Positions 1 to 7,625 of a DNA stretch of 64,000 nt are shown here, piece after piece. This stretch comes from DVED01 sp963838375. Its GTDB lineage: Bacteria; Cyanobacteriota; Cyanobacteriia; Cyanobacteriales; Geitlerinemataceae. The stretch spans positions 62,001-126,000 of the forward strand of contig CAWIQY010000016.1 in NCBI GenBank assembly GCA_963838375.1, read 5' to 3'. Within the stretch, counting starts at the first letter, position 1, and the number at the start of each line of letters is the position of its first letter. Under the pieces are notes generated by a model, which saw only the letters and a program-made list of their open reading frames with translations, was not told the DNA's origin and searched no databases. A program made the position numbers and the translations under genes.

Positions 1-2
1 AC

Positions 3-258
3 AAGAAGTTGTGGTGGGTTTCCATCATCCTTCTGTTCGCGAATACTCTGACTTTGCTACGGCTTAACTTACTGGATACCGATCGTTGTTCTTTTATTTT
101 AGAAGGGGAAGCAGCAGCGAGCGAGAATTTTCGCCGTCGAGTCAATCTGACGATCGCCACCAGTGTTATTGTGGCTGGAGCACTCAAGTTCATGGTGCAA
201 AATTCCCAACGACAAGCAGTCAACCTTCATATTCGGAACCAGGATTTTGCAGTTATTG
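3..258 (+). pseudogene. C-terminally cut, unidentified ORF at window edge
   Basis: An open frame enters the window from the left and runs to the right end of the neighbouring IS605 element, where the remaining codons (to a stop at 290) are read from IS sequence. The visible part has a hydrophobic N-terminal stretch (VSIILLFANTLTLL), then a soluble-looking region ending in NQDFAVI. I do not recognise the family. Because the IS terminal motif TTGACAC lies at 256-262, the gene was probably truncated by insertion of the element; beyond the other IS end (about 1861) the frame could continue only briefly. Coding status itself is uncertain, since the 5' end lies outside the window. Confidence 0.3.
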
Positions 259-267
259 ACACTCTCG

Positions 268-293
268 CCGCTAACCGCAAAGCGGTGTAGCGG
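268..293 (-). repeat. IS605 right-end imperfect palindrome
   Basis: CCGCTA-ACCGC-AAA-GCGGT-g-TAGCGG: a hairpin with one bulged base, overlapping the tnpB stop codon (271-273). In IS605 elements this is the subterminal structure recognised by TnpA and also forms the 3' end of the TnpB guide (omega) RNA. The guide would then be read from the flank left of about 255. Confidence 0.75.
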
Positions 294-1485
294 GAGATTC
301 TTGCTTCTCAGAAACACGCTTTTTGGTACTTGTACCAACGAGTCTTACTGTTTCTCCACAAGCTTGAATTTCTGTGTGTCCCACAGTATTTGTCTCTAGT
401 ATTCTTATCCCTTCTGCCCTCAAGTTCCGTGAAGCGTTTTCATCCCTGTCATGAGTCGTTTGACAACTCGGACAAAGCCACTCACGGATACTCAAATTCA
501 GCCAATCATTTTTATGACCGCAACATGAACAAAGTTTTGAACTGGGAAAGAATCTGTCAACTTGAACAAATTTACCTCCCTCTCTATCCAGTTTGTAGCT
601 TATGAAGTTAAGCAGCATACCCAAGCCAGCATCGTGTATTGACTTAGCTAATTTGGTACGTGCCAATCCTTTGATACAAAGGTTCTCAGCTACTATGACT
701 TGGTTATCGTCAACTAACTTTCGTGAGAGTTTATGAAGAAAATCTTGTCTGGTGTTTGATATTTTTTCGTGAACTTTGGCAACTACCTTGATGGCTTTAC
801 GTCTGTTGTTAGACCCCTTAACCCTACGAGATAAAGCTTTTTGTCTAATTCGCAGTCGTTTTGCATACTTTCTAGTGGGTTTGATTGGGTCAACCTTGTA
901 ACAGGTTTCGCCATCAAACACAGTTATTAAACTGGTTAACCCCAAATCAATTCCTGATATTTTCCCTTCCTTGGCGTTGGTTAAATTTTTCGTCTCAAAT
1001 AAGATGGCAGCAAAATATTTATCTGTGCTTGTCTTGGAGACGGTCACAGATTTGATCTTGCCATTAATACTTTTTGAAAGACTAGCTTTAACCCGGCTAA
1101 GTTTAGGTAGTTTTAACCCACCATCCTTAATTGAACAACTTTCAGGAAAACGAATTGATTGTCGGGAATGTTTGCTCTTGAATTTTGGGAATCCAGTGCG
1201 CTTTGCAAAAAAGTTTTTAAAGGCAGATTCTAAATTCTTAAGTGACTGTTGTAGAACGGCAGCAGTTGGTTCTTGTAGCCATTCATAATCAGCTAGTTTC
1301 TTGAACTGAGTAAGGTCTTTAGCCATTTGGCAGTAAGTCATACCCTTACCCGTTTCTTTATATTGAGTATTAGTCTTATTGAGGTAGAAATTCCAGACAA
1401 AGCGAGAACATCCAAAGCTTTTAGCTAAGGATGTTACTTGCTCTTTGTTTGGGTAAATTCTGACCTTCAGTACGTCTAACATCAA
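271..1485 (-). CDS. tnpB: TnpB RNA-guided nuclease of IS605 family
   Basis: 404 residues, full length for TnpB. In family terms it is an RNA-guided DNA endonuclease that cuts the donor or excision site and promotes retention of the element. Visible parts: N-terminal RNA-binding/OrfB_IS605 domain (YPNKEQ near residue 11), RuvC-I Asp in GIDLGLTSL (D180), RuvC-II Glu in VAENLCIKGL (E267), a zinc ribbon with C319/C322 and C338/C341, and the RuvC-III DRDENA motif at 346-351. All catalytic positions are present, so the protein could still be active. Its partner transposase gene upstream is destroyed, so the element can no longer move by itself. The start ATG at 1485 is followed by a second Met; either could be used. 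Confidence 0.92.
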   Translation of the reverse strand: MMLDVLKVRIYPNKEQVTSLAKSFGCSRFVWNFYLNKTNTQYKETGKGMTYCQMAKDLTQFKKLADYEWLQEPTAAVLQQSLKNLESAFKNFFAKRTGFPKFKSKHSRQSIRFPESCSIKDGGLKLPKLSRVKASLSKSINGKIKSVTVSKTSTDKYFAAILFETKNLTNAKEGKISGIDLGLTSLITVFDGETCYKVDPIKPTRKYAKRLRIRQKALSRRVKGSNNRRKAIKVVAKVHEKISNTRQDFLHKLSRKLVDDNQVIVAENLCIKGLARTKLAKSIHDAGLGMLLNFISYKLDREGGKFVQVDRFFPSSKLCSCCGHKNDWLNLSIREWLCPSCQTTHDRDENASRNLRAEGIRILETNTVGHTEIQACGETVRLVGTSTKKRVSEKQESPATPLCG

Positions 1486-1549
1486 TATATTTTTGAGAAA
1501 CTTATAGCAATATACTACTGACCGCTATCTCTTGTCAATCTATATACCA

Positions 1550-1772
1550 TCATATTGATTGACTACAAGCCTGATAAACCCCTCTTAACGTTGATTGGAA
1601 ATATCAAAACAGTGAGTAGCAGATTAATACGCAAAGAGTTCCCTTGCTTGGCTAAAAATATTTTTACAACAAGCCTTATTTTTGGACGGGTGCGTACTTT
1701 GTGGCTAGTCATGGTGGTGTCATGGTTGATCAACTAAAAGATTATGTTGAGAACCAAGAACAACTAAAATAA
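1550..1772 (+). pseudogene. tnpA: tnpA (IS200-type Y1 transposase) remnant
   Basis: The first frame reads LIDYKPDKP then LKTVSSRLIRKEF-type residues (IKTVSSRLIRKEF), diagnostic for IS200/IS605 TnpA. After about 1660 the frame changes and the continuation FYNKPYFWTGAYFVASHGG...DYVENQ is read one frame over to a TAA at 1770-1772. The half upstream of the IDY segment, which carries the HUH metal-binding motif, is absent: the bases just before 1555 do not encode HVHLL. About 72 of the usual 130-150 residues remain. The Tyr of the DYVENQ helix, the usual nucleophile, is still encoded but out of frame with the rest. Confidence 0.85.
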
Positions 1773-1815
1773 TGATTCGCTGCGCTCAATTTTTATATTG
1801 GTCGCAATTCATCAT

Positions 1816-1842
1816 CCCGTTACAGTCGCAGACTGTAACGGG
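1816..1842 (+). repeat. Perfect hairpin at the tnpA end of the IS
   Basis: CCCGTTACAGTC-GCA-GACTGTAACGGG, a 12-bp perfect stem with a 3-base loop, 44 bases after the tnpA stop. By position it is the left-end palindrome of the element. Its stem is perfect, unlike the bulged hairpins at the other IS605 ends in this window. Confidence 0.65.
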
Positions 1843-1894
1843 AGTCCTCTTGCTCCATTAAGATAGAAGTTCCTTCATTATTCAACATTTCTGT

Positions 1895-2122
1895 TGAATC
1901 GGGTCTTGTGTGAGTGGGTAGATCGTTTGATGGGTTTTGCTCTGACAGGGGATATCTGGTAGAACATCAAAATTCGTGTCACCCCCTCAGACTGAAGTTG
2001 AGATCTACCGGATTTTGCCCGAAATTATTGAGAATGGGGTCATTTAGGGAACGAGTTGACAGGGGTTTTGGGATGTGGTATTCTAACTATAGGGCGAAGC
2101 TATGACTACTTATTGTACGTTA
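1895..2122 (+). repeat. Dispersed ~230 bp structured repeat, copy 1
   Basis: Closely matches 2953-3186 over its whole length and, in its 3' half, the reverse complement of 60429-60534. It starts near TGAATCGGGT and ends GACTACTTATTGTACGTTA. An inverted pair ATCTGGTAGA (1954-1963) and TCTACCGGAT (2004-2013) gives a 10-bp stem with one U-G pair; copy 2 has the fully Watson-Crick version, so the stem is kept. No open frame of note. It lies directly upstream of the VapBC-like promoter. Function unknown: a MITE-like element or structured RNA are both possible. Confidence 0.8.
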
Positions 2123-2146
2123 TTCTATTAAATTGAAGTTTCCACA

Positions 2147-2174
2147 TTGCGCATAGAACCTGTGGAGCTACAAT
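2147..2174 (+). promoter_or_regulatory. Candidate sigma-70 type promoter of the TA pair
   Basis: TTGCGC at 2147-2152 and TACAAT at 2169-2174 with a 16-base spacer, about 30 bases ahead of the antitoxin ATG. A good ribosome site GGGAGGA sits at 2194-2200. Read by eye only. Confidence 0.45.
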
Positions 2175-2204
2175 GAGAACATCGTCAACAGAGGGGAGGA
2201 AATC

Positions 2205-2465
2205 ATGACTTTGAGGTCGATCGATGTGGTGGAAGAGTTGTTGGGAAAGTGGCAGAAGTTGATGCCGGAAAATCAGCAATTGTTGTTGGTTTTCGCCGAG
2301 TTTTTGCTGGAGCGACAGATTCAATCGATGCCAAAAAACACTTCAGTTGAAGTCATGCCATCTCCTCCTACACAACGTGTTTTGGGTCTTCATCAAGGGA
2401 TGGGTTGGATGAGTGATGATTTTAATGACCCTTTGCCGGATGAGTTTTGGTTGGGTGAAGCATGA
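2205..2465 (+). CDS. Putative antitoxin of a VapBC-like pair
   Basis: 86 residues; start ATG with a strong Shine-Dalgarno 5 bases upstream. The N-terminal half is a short helical segment (VEELLGKWQKL...LLLVFAEFLLERQ). The C-terminal tail GLHQGMGWMSDDFNDPLPDEF resembles the toxin-binding tails of small cyanobacterial antitoxins encoded ahead of PIN toxins. The stop overlaps the start of the following PIN-domain gene by ATGA, the usual translational coupling of such pairs. Assigned from this tail and from context; I do not see a clear DNA-binding fold. Confidence 0.7.
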   Translation: MTLRSIDVVEELLGKWQKLMPENQQLLLVFAEFLLERQIQSMPKNTSVEVMPSPPTQRVLGLHQGMGWMSDDFNDPLPDEFWLGEA

Positions 2466-2850
2466 AGATTTTGCTGGATACTCATGTATTGATTTGGTTG
2501 GCAATTAGTCCGCAAAATCTATCGCAGTCAGCGATCGATATTTTGACCGATCCGAATTATACTTTATTCTCGAGCTTGGTCAGTATTTGGGAAATGCAGA
2601 TTAAGCTCCAGATCGGAAAGTTAACGCTGAATGTGTCTTTACCTGAATTAATAGAACGTCAGCGGGAAATCAATGGTTTACAGATTTTACCGATCGAGTT
2701 GGAGCATATTTTGGCGTTGGCAGGATTACCCGATCGTCCCGAAGCGATCCGTTTGATCGATTGTTAATTGCTCAGGCGATCGTGACTCAAATGCCGATCG
2801 TCAGTGTTGATGCTGTATTTGACAGCTATCCGGTGCAACGGTGGTGGTAA
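2462..2850 (+). pseudogene. PIN-domain toxin (VapC-like), frame-broken
   Basis: The frame opens with MKILLDTHVLIWL, carrying the first PIN-domain Asp, and continues through SLVSIWEMQIK with the conserved acidic position. Near 2740 the expected DRHRDPFDRLL segment is interrupted: the original frame stops at 2767, whereas the neighbouring frame reads DPFDRLLIAQAIVTQMPIVSVDAVFD...QRWW to a TAA at 2848-2850, which is the normal PIN C-terminus of a ~128-residue protein. One base is missing. As written the toxin would lose its last two conserved acidic residues and be inactive. A sequencing indel is equally possible (see findings). Confidence 0.85.
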
Positions 2851-2952
2851 AGGGGTTTTTGGTTGGGTTGAAGGGAATTCAGATTTTGGAGGGATTTGGG
2901 CGATCGGAGTTTGAGGTTGCTCAGTCGGATTTGAGGGAGCTGTCTTTAACTC

Positions 2953-3186
2953 TGAATCGGGTGTTGTGCGAGTGGGTGGGGGCGATCGTTTGATGGGTTT
3001 TGCTCTGATAGGGGATATCCGGTAGAACATCAAAATTCGTGTCACCATCTCAGACTGAAGTTGAAGATCTACCGGATTTTGCCCGAATTTATTGAGAATG
3101 GGGTCATTAGGGAGACGAGTTGACAGGGGTTTTGGGATGTGGTAGTCTAATTCCAGGGCGAAGCTATGACTACTTATTGTACGTTA
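2953..3186 (+). repeat. Dispersed ~230 bp structured repeat, copy 2
   Basis: Same orientation as copy 1. ATCCGGTAGA (3017-3026) pairs perfectly with TCTACCGGAT (3068-3077). A second possible pairing, GTAGTC with GACTAC, occurs near the 3' end in this copy only. Its last bases (ACGTTA) overlap the stop codon of the convergent gene at 3184-3780. Together with copy 1 it brackets the toxin-antitoxin genes. Confidence 0.8.
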
Positions 3187-3780
3187 ATCTTTTATAAGAG
3201 TGCCTATTAATTGCCGAAGTACTGTTTCTTCTATTTGAAATTCACTCGCTAATTCTGTCAGTGGCTTTTCGCTGAGGTCTTTGTACTCTTGTTTGAAACC
3301 CGATGAATCGATCGACCACTTAGCGAGTTTGCCATTTTTTTGACACCACAGTAGCTCGCAACCGAGATCGATCTTGCGAATGGCGATAAATTGGTGAATC
3401 CAGGAAAAACGATCGGGTGTAATATTACCTTTGTTGTCTTTGAGATATACGGGAGCTTGGTCTTCAGTTTCGAGGATATAGCCATATTGACCGATGATCA
3501 GGCTGATGCCTTGGCTAGATAAATGGAAGGAGTTTGGCTGGGGTTGTTGGTGTTGTTTTTCCAGTTTTTGCAGGGTGCGGAAACGGTAGGAGAAGAGGCG
3601 AGGATGGTAAATATTGGGGATGAGGGGAAGGGTTTGGCTGTGTTGTTGGAAGTGGTTGAAGTGGGGGTGGTTGGGTTTGACGAATAGGAAGGTATTTTGG
3701 GCGTACCACCACTCAACATTTGGAGAGTCCCAGAAAACAGGGCGAAACAGAATCGAGGCAGTGGTAGCCCTGGTTTTCAA
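3184..3780 (-). CDS. Hypothetical protein
   Basis: 198 residues, complete frame from ATG. I do not recognise a family. It is rich in Phe, Tyr and His in its first half (for example PNHPHFNHFQQHSQ) and the second half looks like a compact alpha/beta domain ending in a helix (TELASEFQIEETVLRQLIG). No signal peptide or membrane segment. Its stop codon falls within the end of repeat copy 2, so the natural C-terminus may have been replaced by repeat insertion. It precedes the AT-rich sulfotransferase island but its base composition matches the rest of the chromosome. Confidence 0.5.
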   Translation of the reverse strand: MKTRATTASILFRPVFWDSPNVEWWYAQNTFLFVKPNHPHFNHFQQHSQTLPLIPNIYHPRLFSYRFRTLQKLEKQHQQPQPNSFHLSSQGISLIIGQYGYILETEDQAPVYLKDNKGNITPDRFSWIHQFIAIRKIDLGCELLWCQKNGKLAKWSIDSSGFKQEYKDLSEKPLTELASEFQIEETVLRQLIGTLIKD

Positions 3781-3965
3781 ACTTTAGAGGCTGTTTAGTA
3801 TCCTAAGCTACAGTTTTCGCTCGTGATCACTGAGTATGCACAAAATTCCTGATAATGCAACCCCAAGACCTGAATGCTTACGCTTTGTCGTACAGATTTT
3901 TAAGATTTTTCGCTGGAGTCATCCTAGATTCAGTTTATCAAGTTAAAAGTGTTTCATCCCCAAAA

Positions 3966-4829
3966 TCATAAGCCTGCTTTAGAAGCAATAATTTCCATTC
4001 CATAAATATCAAATCGTGAATAGCCTGGATGTAACTGCATGAGCTTTGCCAAAAGAGATTCGTCAAAAATATATGTCCCTAGAGGTTTACATTCGTAGTT
4101 ATCAAAATCCGAGACCTTCATTAACATTTCGTAATCTTCATAAAAGAGTCTATTGATAGAATCTCGAAAGTAAACTTGATGAACTATCTCTTCAGAAATA
4201 TCTGAGTTGTAATACTTTAGAAGATATTCAAGCATCTCAAATGGACGCGTCAAAAGATGACCAAATTTAGGAATTTTGTCTAGATTAAACATATTAATAT
4301 CTTTAGTTACCCAGCAATGATGACCTATAACTGAAGACCAAATAGGAGTGAAGTAACTATATAGTTGCCCATTAGGTTTTAAAGCAGTGTAGCATTTTTT
4401 TAGTACTGCTGGTAGTTTTAAAATATGTTCAAAGGCAGTAATCGATACAACAATATCAAATTGAGAATAAAATGAAGATGGAATATTTTCAGCTAGACCA
4501 TTAAAAATAACATATGAATCGGAATTCATATGTTGTTTCACATCCTTCAAATCTAATATTTTCTCGCATTCATAATGCTTTTTATGAGTAAACAATTCAT
4601 AATGGAATGGAGGAATTAAATCGACAGAAACCCATTTTTTACAACCAAAATCGTCAAAGATAACTTCTCTTGGTATATTACTTCCACCAATTTCTAAAAT
4701 AGATTTTCCACATAAATCGCATGATTTATTAAGCTTCTTGAAAGCATCAAACTGGTAAGGGACTAGTTGATATTTTTCAGTTAGTTCAAGAATTCTCTCT
4801 TGAGATAAGAAATTGGTATTCATTTTCAT
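3966..4829 (-). CDS. Class I SAM-dependent methyltransferase
   Basis: 287 residues. SAM-binding motif I is ILEIGGSN near residue 45, an acidic residue ends strand 2 (WVSVDLIPP), and the post-I segment FDIVVSITAFEHI is typical of small-molecule or glycan methyltransferases (Methyltransf_11 type). The Cys pair CDLC (37-40) ahead of motif I is unusual. Last gene of a minus-strand run; the upstream sulfotransferase stops 14 bases before it, so co-transcription is likely. The DNA is clearly AT-rich compared with flanking genes, suggesting acquisition. Substrate unknown; context suggests a sulfated cell-surface glycan. Confidence 0.75.
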   Translation of the reverse strand: MKMNTNFLSQERILELTEKYQLVPYQFDAFKKLNKSCDLCGKSILEIGGSNIPREVIFDDFGCKKWVSVDLIPPFHYELFTHKKHYECEKILDLKDVKQHMNSDSYVIFNGLAENIPSSFYSQFDIVVSITAFEHILKLPAVLKKCYTALKPNGQLYSYFTPIWSSVIGHHCWVTKDINMFNLDKIPKFGHLLTRPFEMLEYLLKYYNSDISEEIVHQVYFRDSINRLFYEDYEMLMKVSDFDNYECKPLGTYIFDESLLAKLMQLHPGYSRFDIYGMEIIASKAGL

Positions 4830-4843
4830 ATAGCTAGTTGAAA

Positions 4844-5839
4844 TTAAGAATTATTTTGTTGCTCTACCCAAAGTTTAGCTGCTATTTCAATCATGTCCTC
4901 AGCATTCAATTTATAACATTCATTATCATCGGGATATTTAGAGTAATCTACATTAAACAATTGTTCTCGTCCAAAATATTTTTTTGCAACTTTTCTATTA
5001 GATTCTTCAAAGCGCATCATGAATTTCTTTGCTTCATCTTTCGTGGGCAGCATATGGTTTCCAGAAAAATTCTTCTCCAAAATTGAAACTAAGTTTCCTC
5101 TGAGTGAATTGAGTTTACCATTTTGAGTATTAGGAACAAACTTATTGAAGAAAGATAAGAAATACTGAGCTTTATAGGATAAAGACGGATTATAGCTAGG
5201 TACTCGATCTAAGTGAGCAATTTCAATTCTAGTTTTTGAGCAAAAGTCTTCTACTATATCAGAATTCAATAATTCATATTTATCATAGACATTAAGAATT
5301 ATATTTTCTTTTCCAAACAAGCTGCTCCATTTTTCCAAAAGGTGGTCATAATTAAAATAAATATCCAAAATATTATTGGATATTTTATCATCGTACTTTA
5401 AAGCCGTACTGTGAAAACTTACAGCATAATCAATCTGATTTCTAATATATAAAACTATTTTTATATTACTACTTATTTCTTCTAAAAAAGATTTTAGTCT
5501 GGGGATTTCTGATTGTGCATCTAAGCTCGCAACTTGTTCACTAGAAAAAATCAAAGATCTAATATTTTTATTATTTTTTATTTCTTGAAGTGTTTTATTT
5601 TTTAATATTTTTATGTAATTCAATCTATCATTTTCCGAACAAAAACTATTATCAAACGCAAAACGTTTTTCTGCTCTAATATTATGAAACGCTTTATATA
5701 GCTCCAAATGGTTATCCTCTCCCATCGAAGTTGGATACAAAATATTTTGTGTCAAGAGTTTGTTTCGATTTTTTTTTAAAAAATACTGAACAGATGTGGT
5801 TCCGGTCTTAGCTGCACCTAAATGAAGAAAGATTTGCAT
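4844..5839 (-). CDS. Sulfotransferase-family protein
   Basis: 331 residues. The N-terminus FLHLGAAKTGTTS is the PAPS 5'-phosphosulfate-binding loop of sulfotransferases. IVLYIRNQIDYAVSFHS around residues 115-130 corresponds to the 3'-phosphate-binding segment with Arg and Ser. The protein would transfer sulfate from PAPS to an acceptor hydroxyl or amine. It is AT-rich like its neighbours and lies 32 bases downstream of the DUF6473 gene. It is not closely similar to the Stf0-type gene in the same locus or to the three tandem sulfotransferases near 47 kb, so it is a distinct acquisition. Confidence 0.75.
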   Translation of the reverse strand: MQIFLHLGAAKTGTTSVQYFLKKNRNKLLTQNILYPTSMGEDNHLELYKAFHNIRAEKRFAFDNSFCSENDRLNYIKILKNKTLQEIKNNKNIRSLIFSSEQVASLDAQSEIPRLKSFLEEISSNIKIVLYIRNQIDYAVSFHSTALKYDDKISNNILDIYFNYDHLLEKWSSLFGKENIILNVYDKYELLNSDIVEDFCSKTRIEIAHLDRVPSYNPSLSYKAQYFLSFFNKFVPNTQNGKLNSLRGNLVSILEKNFSGNHMLPTKDEAKKFMMRFEESNRKVAKKYFGREQLFNVDYSKYPDDNECYKLNAEDMIEIAAKLWVEQQNNS

Positions 5840-5871
5840 TTTTTTTAATTATTGTCTCAAAAAACTTAATT

Positions 5872-6727
5872 TCAAATTATTTTTTTTATTTTCTCAGCTA
5901 GTTTATAAGCACATAAATAATGCATTTCAGGAGAAGGATAATATTCATTATAAATACTTGTACTACGTGGATCTCCTGGTGTTCTATTCTGAGGCTCTAA
6001 CGTAACAATATGATATAGTTTCTGAGGTAAACCATCACTGGCTACTACTTCTACGTACTCAGAGCATTGCTTTGCTATTTCATCAATCATTTCTTTGTTC
6101 ACAAGGTGTGGATAAGAACCTAGCACTCTACCAACATTTTGACAGATCTGAGTATCATAGGCTGGATTTCTAGTAGAAAACCACAGTAAAACAGTTGGAA
6201 CATTTATGTTTTTAATCAACGCAGTATACTCATTTATGTAGTTATCCCTTGTATTTTCAACAAGGTCTTTAACTTCGATCTCTGTATGATTTTTTATATA
6301 CCATTCCCATGCATCTTCAGCAATTTGAATTTTTCCCAATTCCTTATTGAACACAGAAGAAGTTCCTTCCCATATTCCTTGAATATAATTAAATATATTA
6401 TTTTTACAAGAATCGACCACTCATGACTTGTAAAACACAGTACTTTCCATTGTTTACTGTATCCAATAGAAACTTTGATGAATTAAATTTTCTGGGTCCT
6501 GCACCTGCAATTCCTAAATTAACAGAATGCAAACCAACTACCTGTTCAAGCAATTCAGGAAACGGATATTTTACAAATCTTCCGAAAGTTTGAGCAGCGC
6601 CAATAAAACTTCCGTATCCATAAAATGAGCAAGAACCCCCATTCCTTAAGGGTAAGTCGAAACCATTGGGTATCGCCAATTTATAATCAAGAAAATTTTT
6701 ATCTCTATCTTGATAATTTTTCCCCAT
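5872..6727 (-). pseudogene. DUF6473-type protein, frame-broken
   Basis: The first 107 residues (to 6404) contain FYGYGSFIGAAQTFGRF and VNLGIAGAGP, the hallmark of the DUF6473/SGNH-like family found beside sulfotransferases and glycosyltransferases. The frame stops just after CVLQVMSGR; the rest (VDSCKNN... to LAEKIKKII) is read one frame over from about 6420 to 5872. Joined, the protein would be about 284 residues. ORFs overlap by 17 bases, so a single-base loss in AGTGGTCG explains it. It could be a real pseudogene or an indel error. The role of the family is unknown; it is probably a hydrolase or acyltransferase acting on a glycan. Confidence 0.75.
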
Positions 6728-6786
6728 ATCAATTACGATTTTTAAATAATTACTGACAACGATTTGTGACTAGTCAAAGTATCACA

Positions 6787-7572
6787 TCAACTCAATTTAA
6801 TTCCTCGTACCTCTAATTCACAAGCTTCCGATTGTTTTCGAAGATTCATATATGAATCTTCTATAAATAGATTGGAAAACCGATCATTTATATTGTTGCC
6901 TTGCTTTTTGTACCTTGCTTGAGAAACTGAAAATAAATACTCACTTTCTATATCACAAAAACTACAAATGGTTTTGCAGATTTCATTAGTATTTTTCAAA
7001 ATATCTTCATAGTAGACTTGTAAATAGTCAGCTTGATTTATTGCAAAAAATTTATGCCATGCTGCATTTTCCTTGGCTAATTTGTTGACAAAATTCAAAA
7101 TCTTGTCTTCGTTAAATTCAATTTTATCTCTTTTATTTCCATTTCCAATTTCTAGATTAGCTTTTTCATTATGTGAAGTCCATTCATCGGTTTCACTAGC
7201 AAGATACATAGAGATTGCTTGAGCTATGACATCTTTTCGAGTTAACAAGATAAACTTAGATCCATATATAAAATCTTTGACTGGTTGAATTTTTAGATAT
7301 GGTTCAAACTGATCGAAGAGTAGCTTAATTCCAAATATACCATTTTTAGTGGAGAACCGTTCAATCACTAAATCAAGATATTTTTTGAAATTTATACGAG
7401 AGCCTGGATCTATGAGATTATTTTCTTCGCAAAAGGGAATAACAAAGGATCGTATATTTAAAAACTCTTGAGGATTCCCCATAATTCTGGATGAAGCTAA
7501 CAGATCGCAAAGTAAGTTGCTCCCGGAACGAGGTGTAGTGCAAATTATGTATCTTCTGTGATTGTTTTCCAT
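6787..7572 (-). CDS. Stf0-type sulfotransferase
   Basis: 261 residues. IICTTPRSGSNLLCDLLASS at the N-terminus is the PAPS-binding loop, followed by NPQEFL and FGIKLLFDQ, both typical of Stf0, the family of the mycobacterial trehalose 2-O-sulfotransferase. The LTRKDVIAQAISMYLA segment supplies the 3'-phosphate-binding Arg and Ser. AT-rich. It sits 59 bases upstream of the DUF6473 gene and 53 bases downstream of the large glycosyltransferase, all on one strand, so it probably sulfates the sugar that those enzymes build. The acceptor cannot be told from sequence. Confidence 0.85.
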   Translation of the reverse strand: MENNHRRYIICTTPRSGSNLLCDLLASSRIMGNPQEFLNIRSFVIPFCEENNLIDPGSRINFKKYLDLVIERFSTKNGIFGIKLLFDQFEPYLKIQPVKDFIYGSKFILLTRKDVIAQAISMYLASETDEWTSHNEKANLEIGNGNKRDKIEFNEDKILNFVNKLAKENAAWHKFFAINQADYLQVYYEDILKNTNEICKTICSFCDIESEYLFSVSQARYKKQGNNINDRFSNLFIEDSYMNLRKQSEACELEVRGIKLS

Positions 7573-7625
7573 GTTGCCTTAAAGACTTTACCTCTAGATA
7601 AATAGAACTACGATCGCCCTTTTAT

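Larger units (their letters stand above)
255..1860 (-). mobile_element. IS605-type element with intact tnpB and dead tnpA
   Basis: Two divergent genes, tnpB on minus and a tnpA remnant on plus, lie between two imperfect palindromes, the standard layout of IS605/IS608-type elements. The tnpB-side palindrome is at 268-293 and is followed outward by TTGACAC (256-262, i.e. GTGTCAA in tnpB sense), matching the end of the second element in this window (GATGTCAA). The tnpA-side palindrome is at 1816-1842. End coordinates are estimated by comparison with the second element, whose junctions are exact. No target duplication is expected for this family. Confidence 0.75.

Noticed and set aside
271..1485. 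Small Cas12-like effector
   Set aside because: Length, bulged IS hairpins and the adjacent tnpA remnant show it to be IS605 TnpB rather than a CRISPR nuclease.
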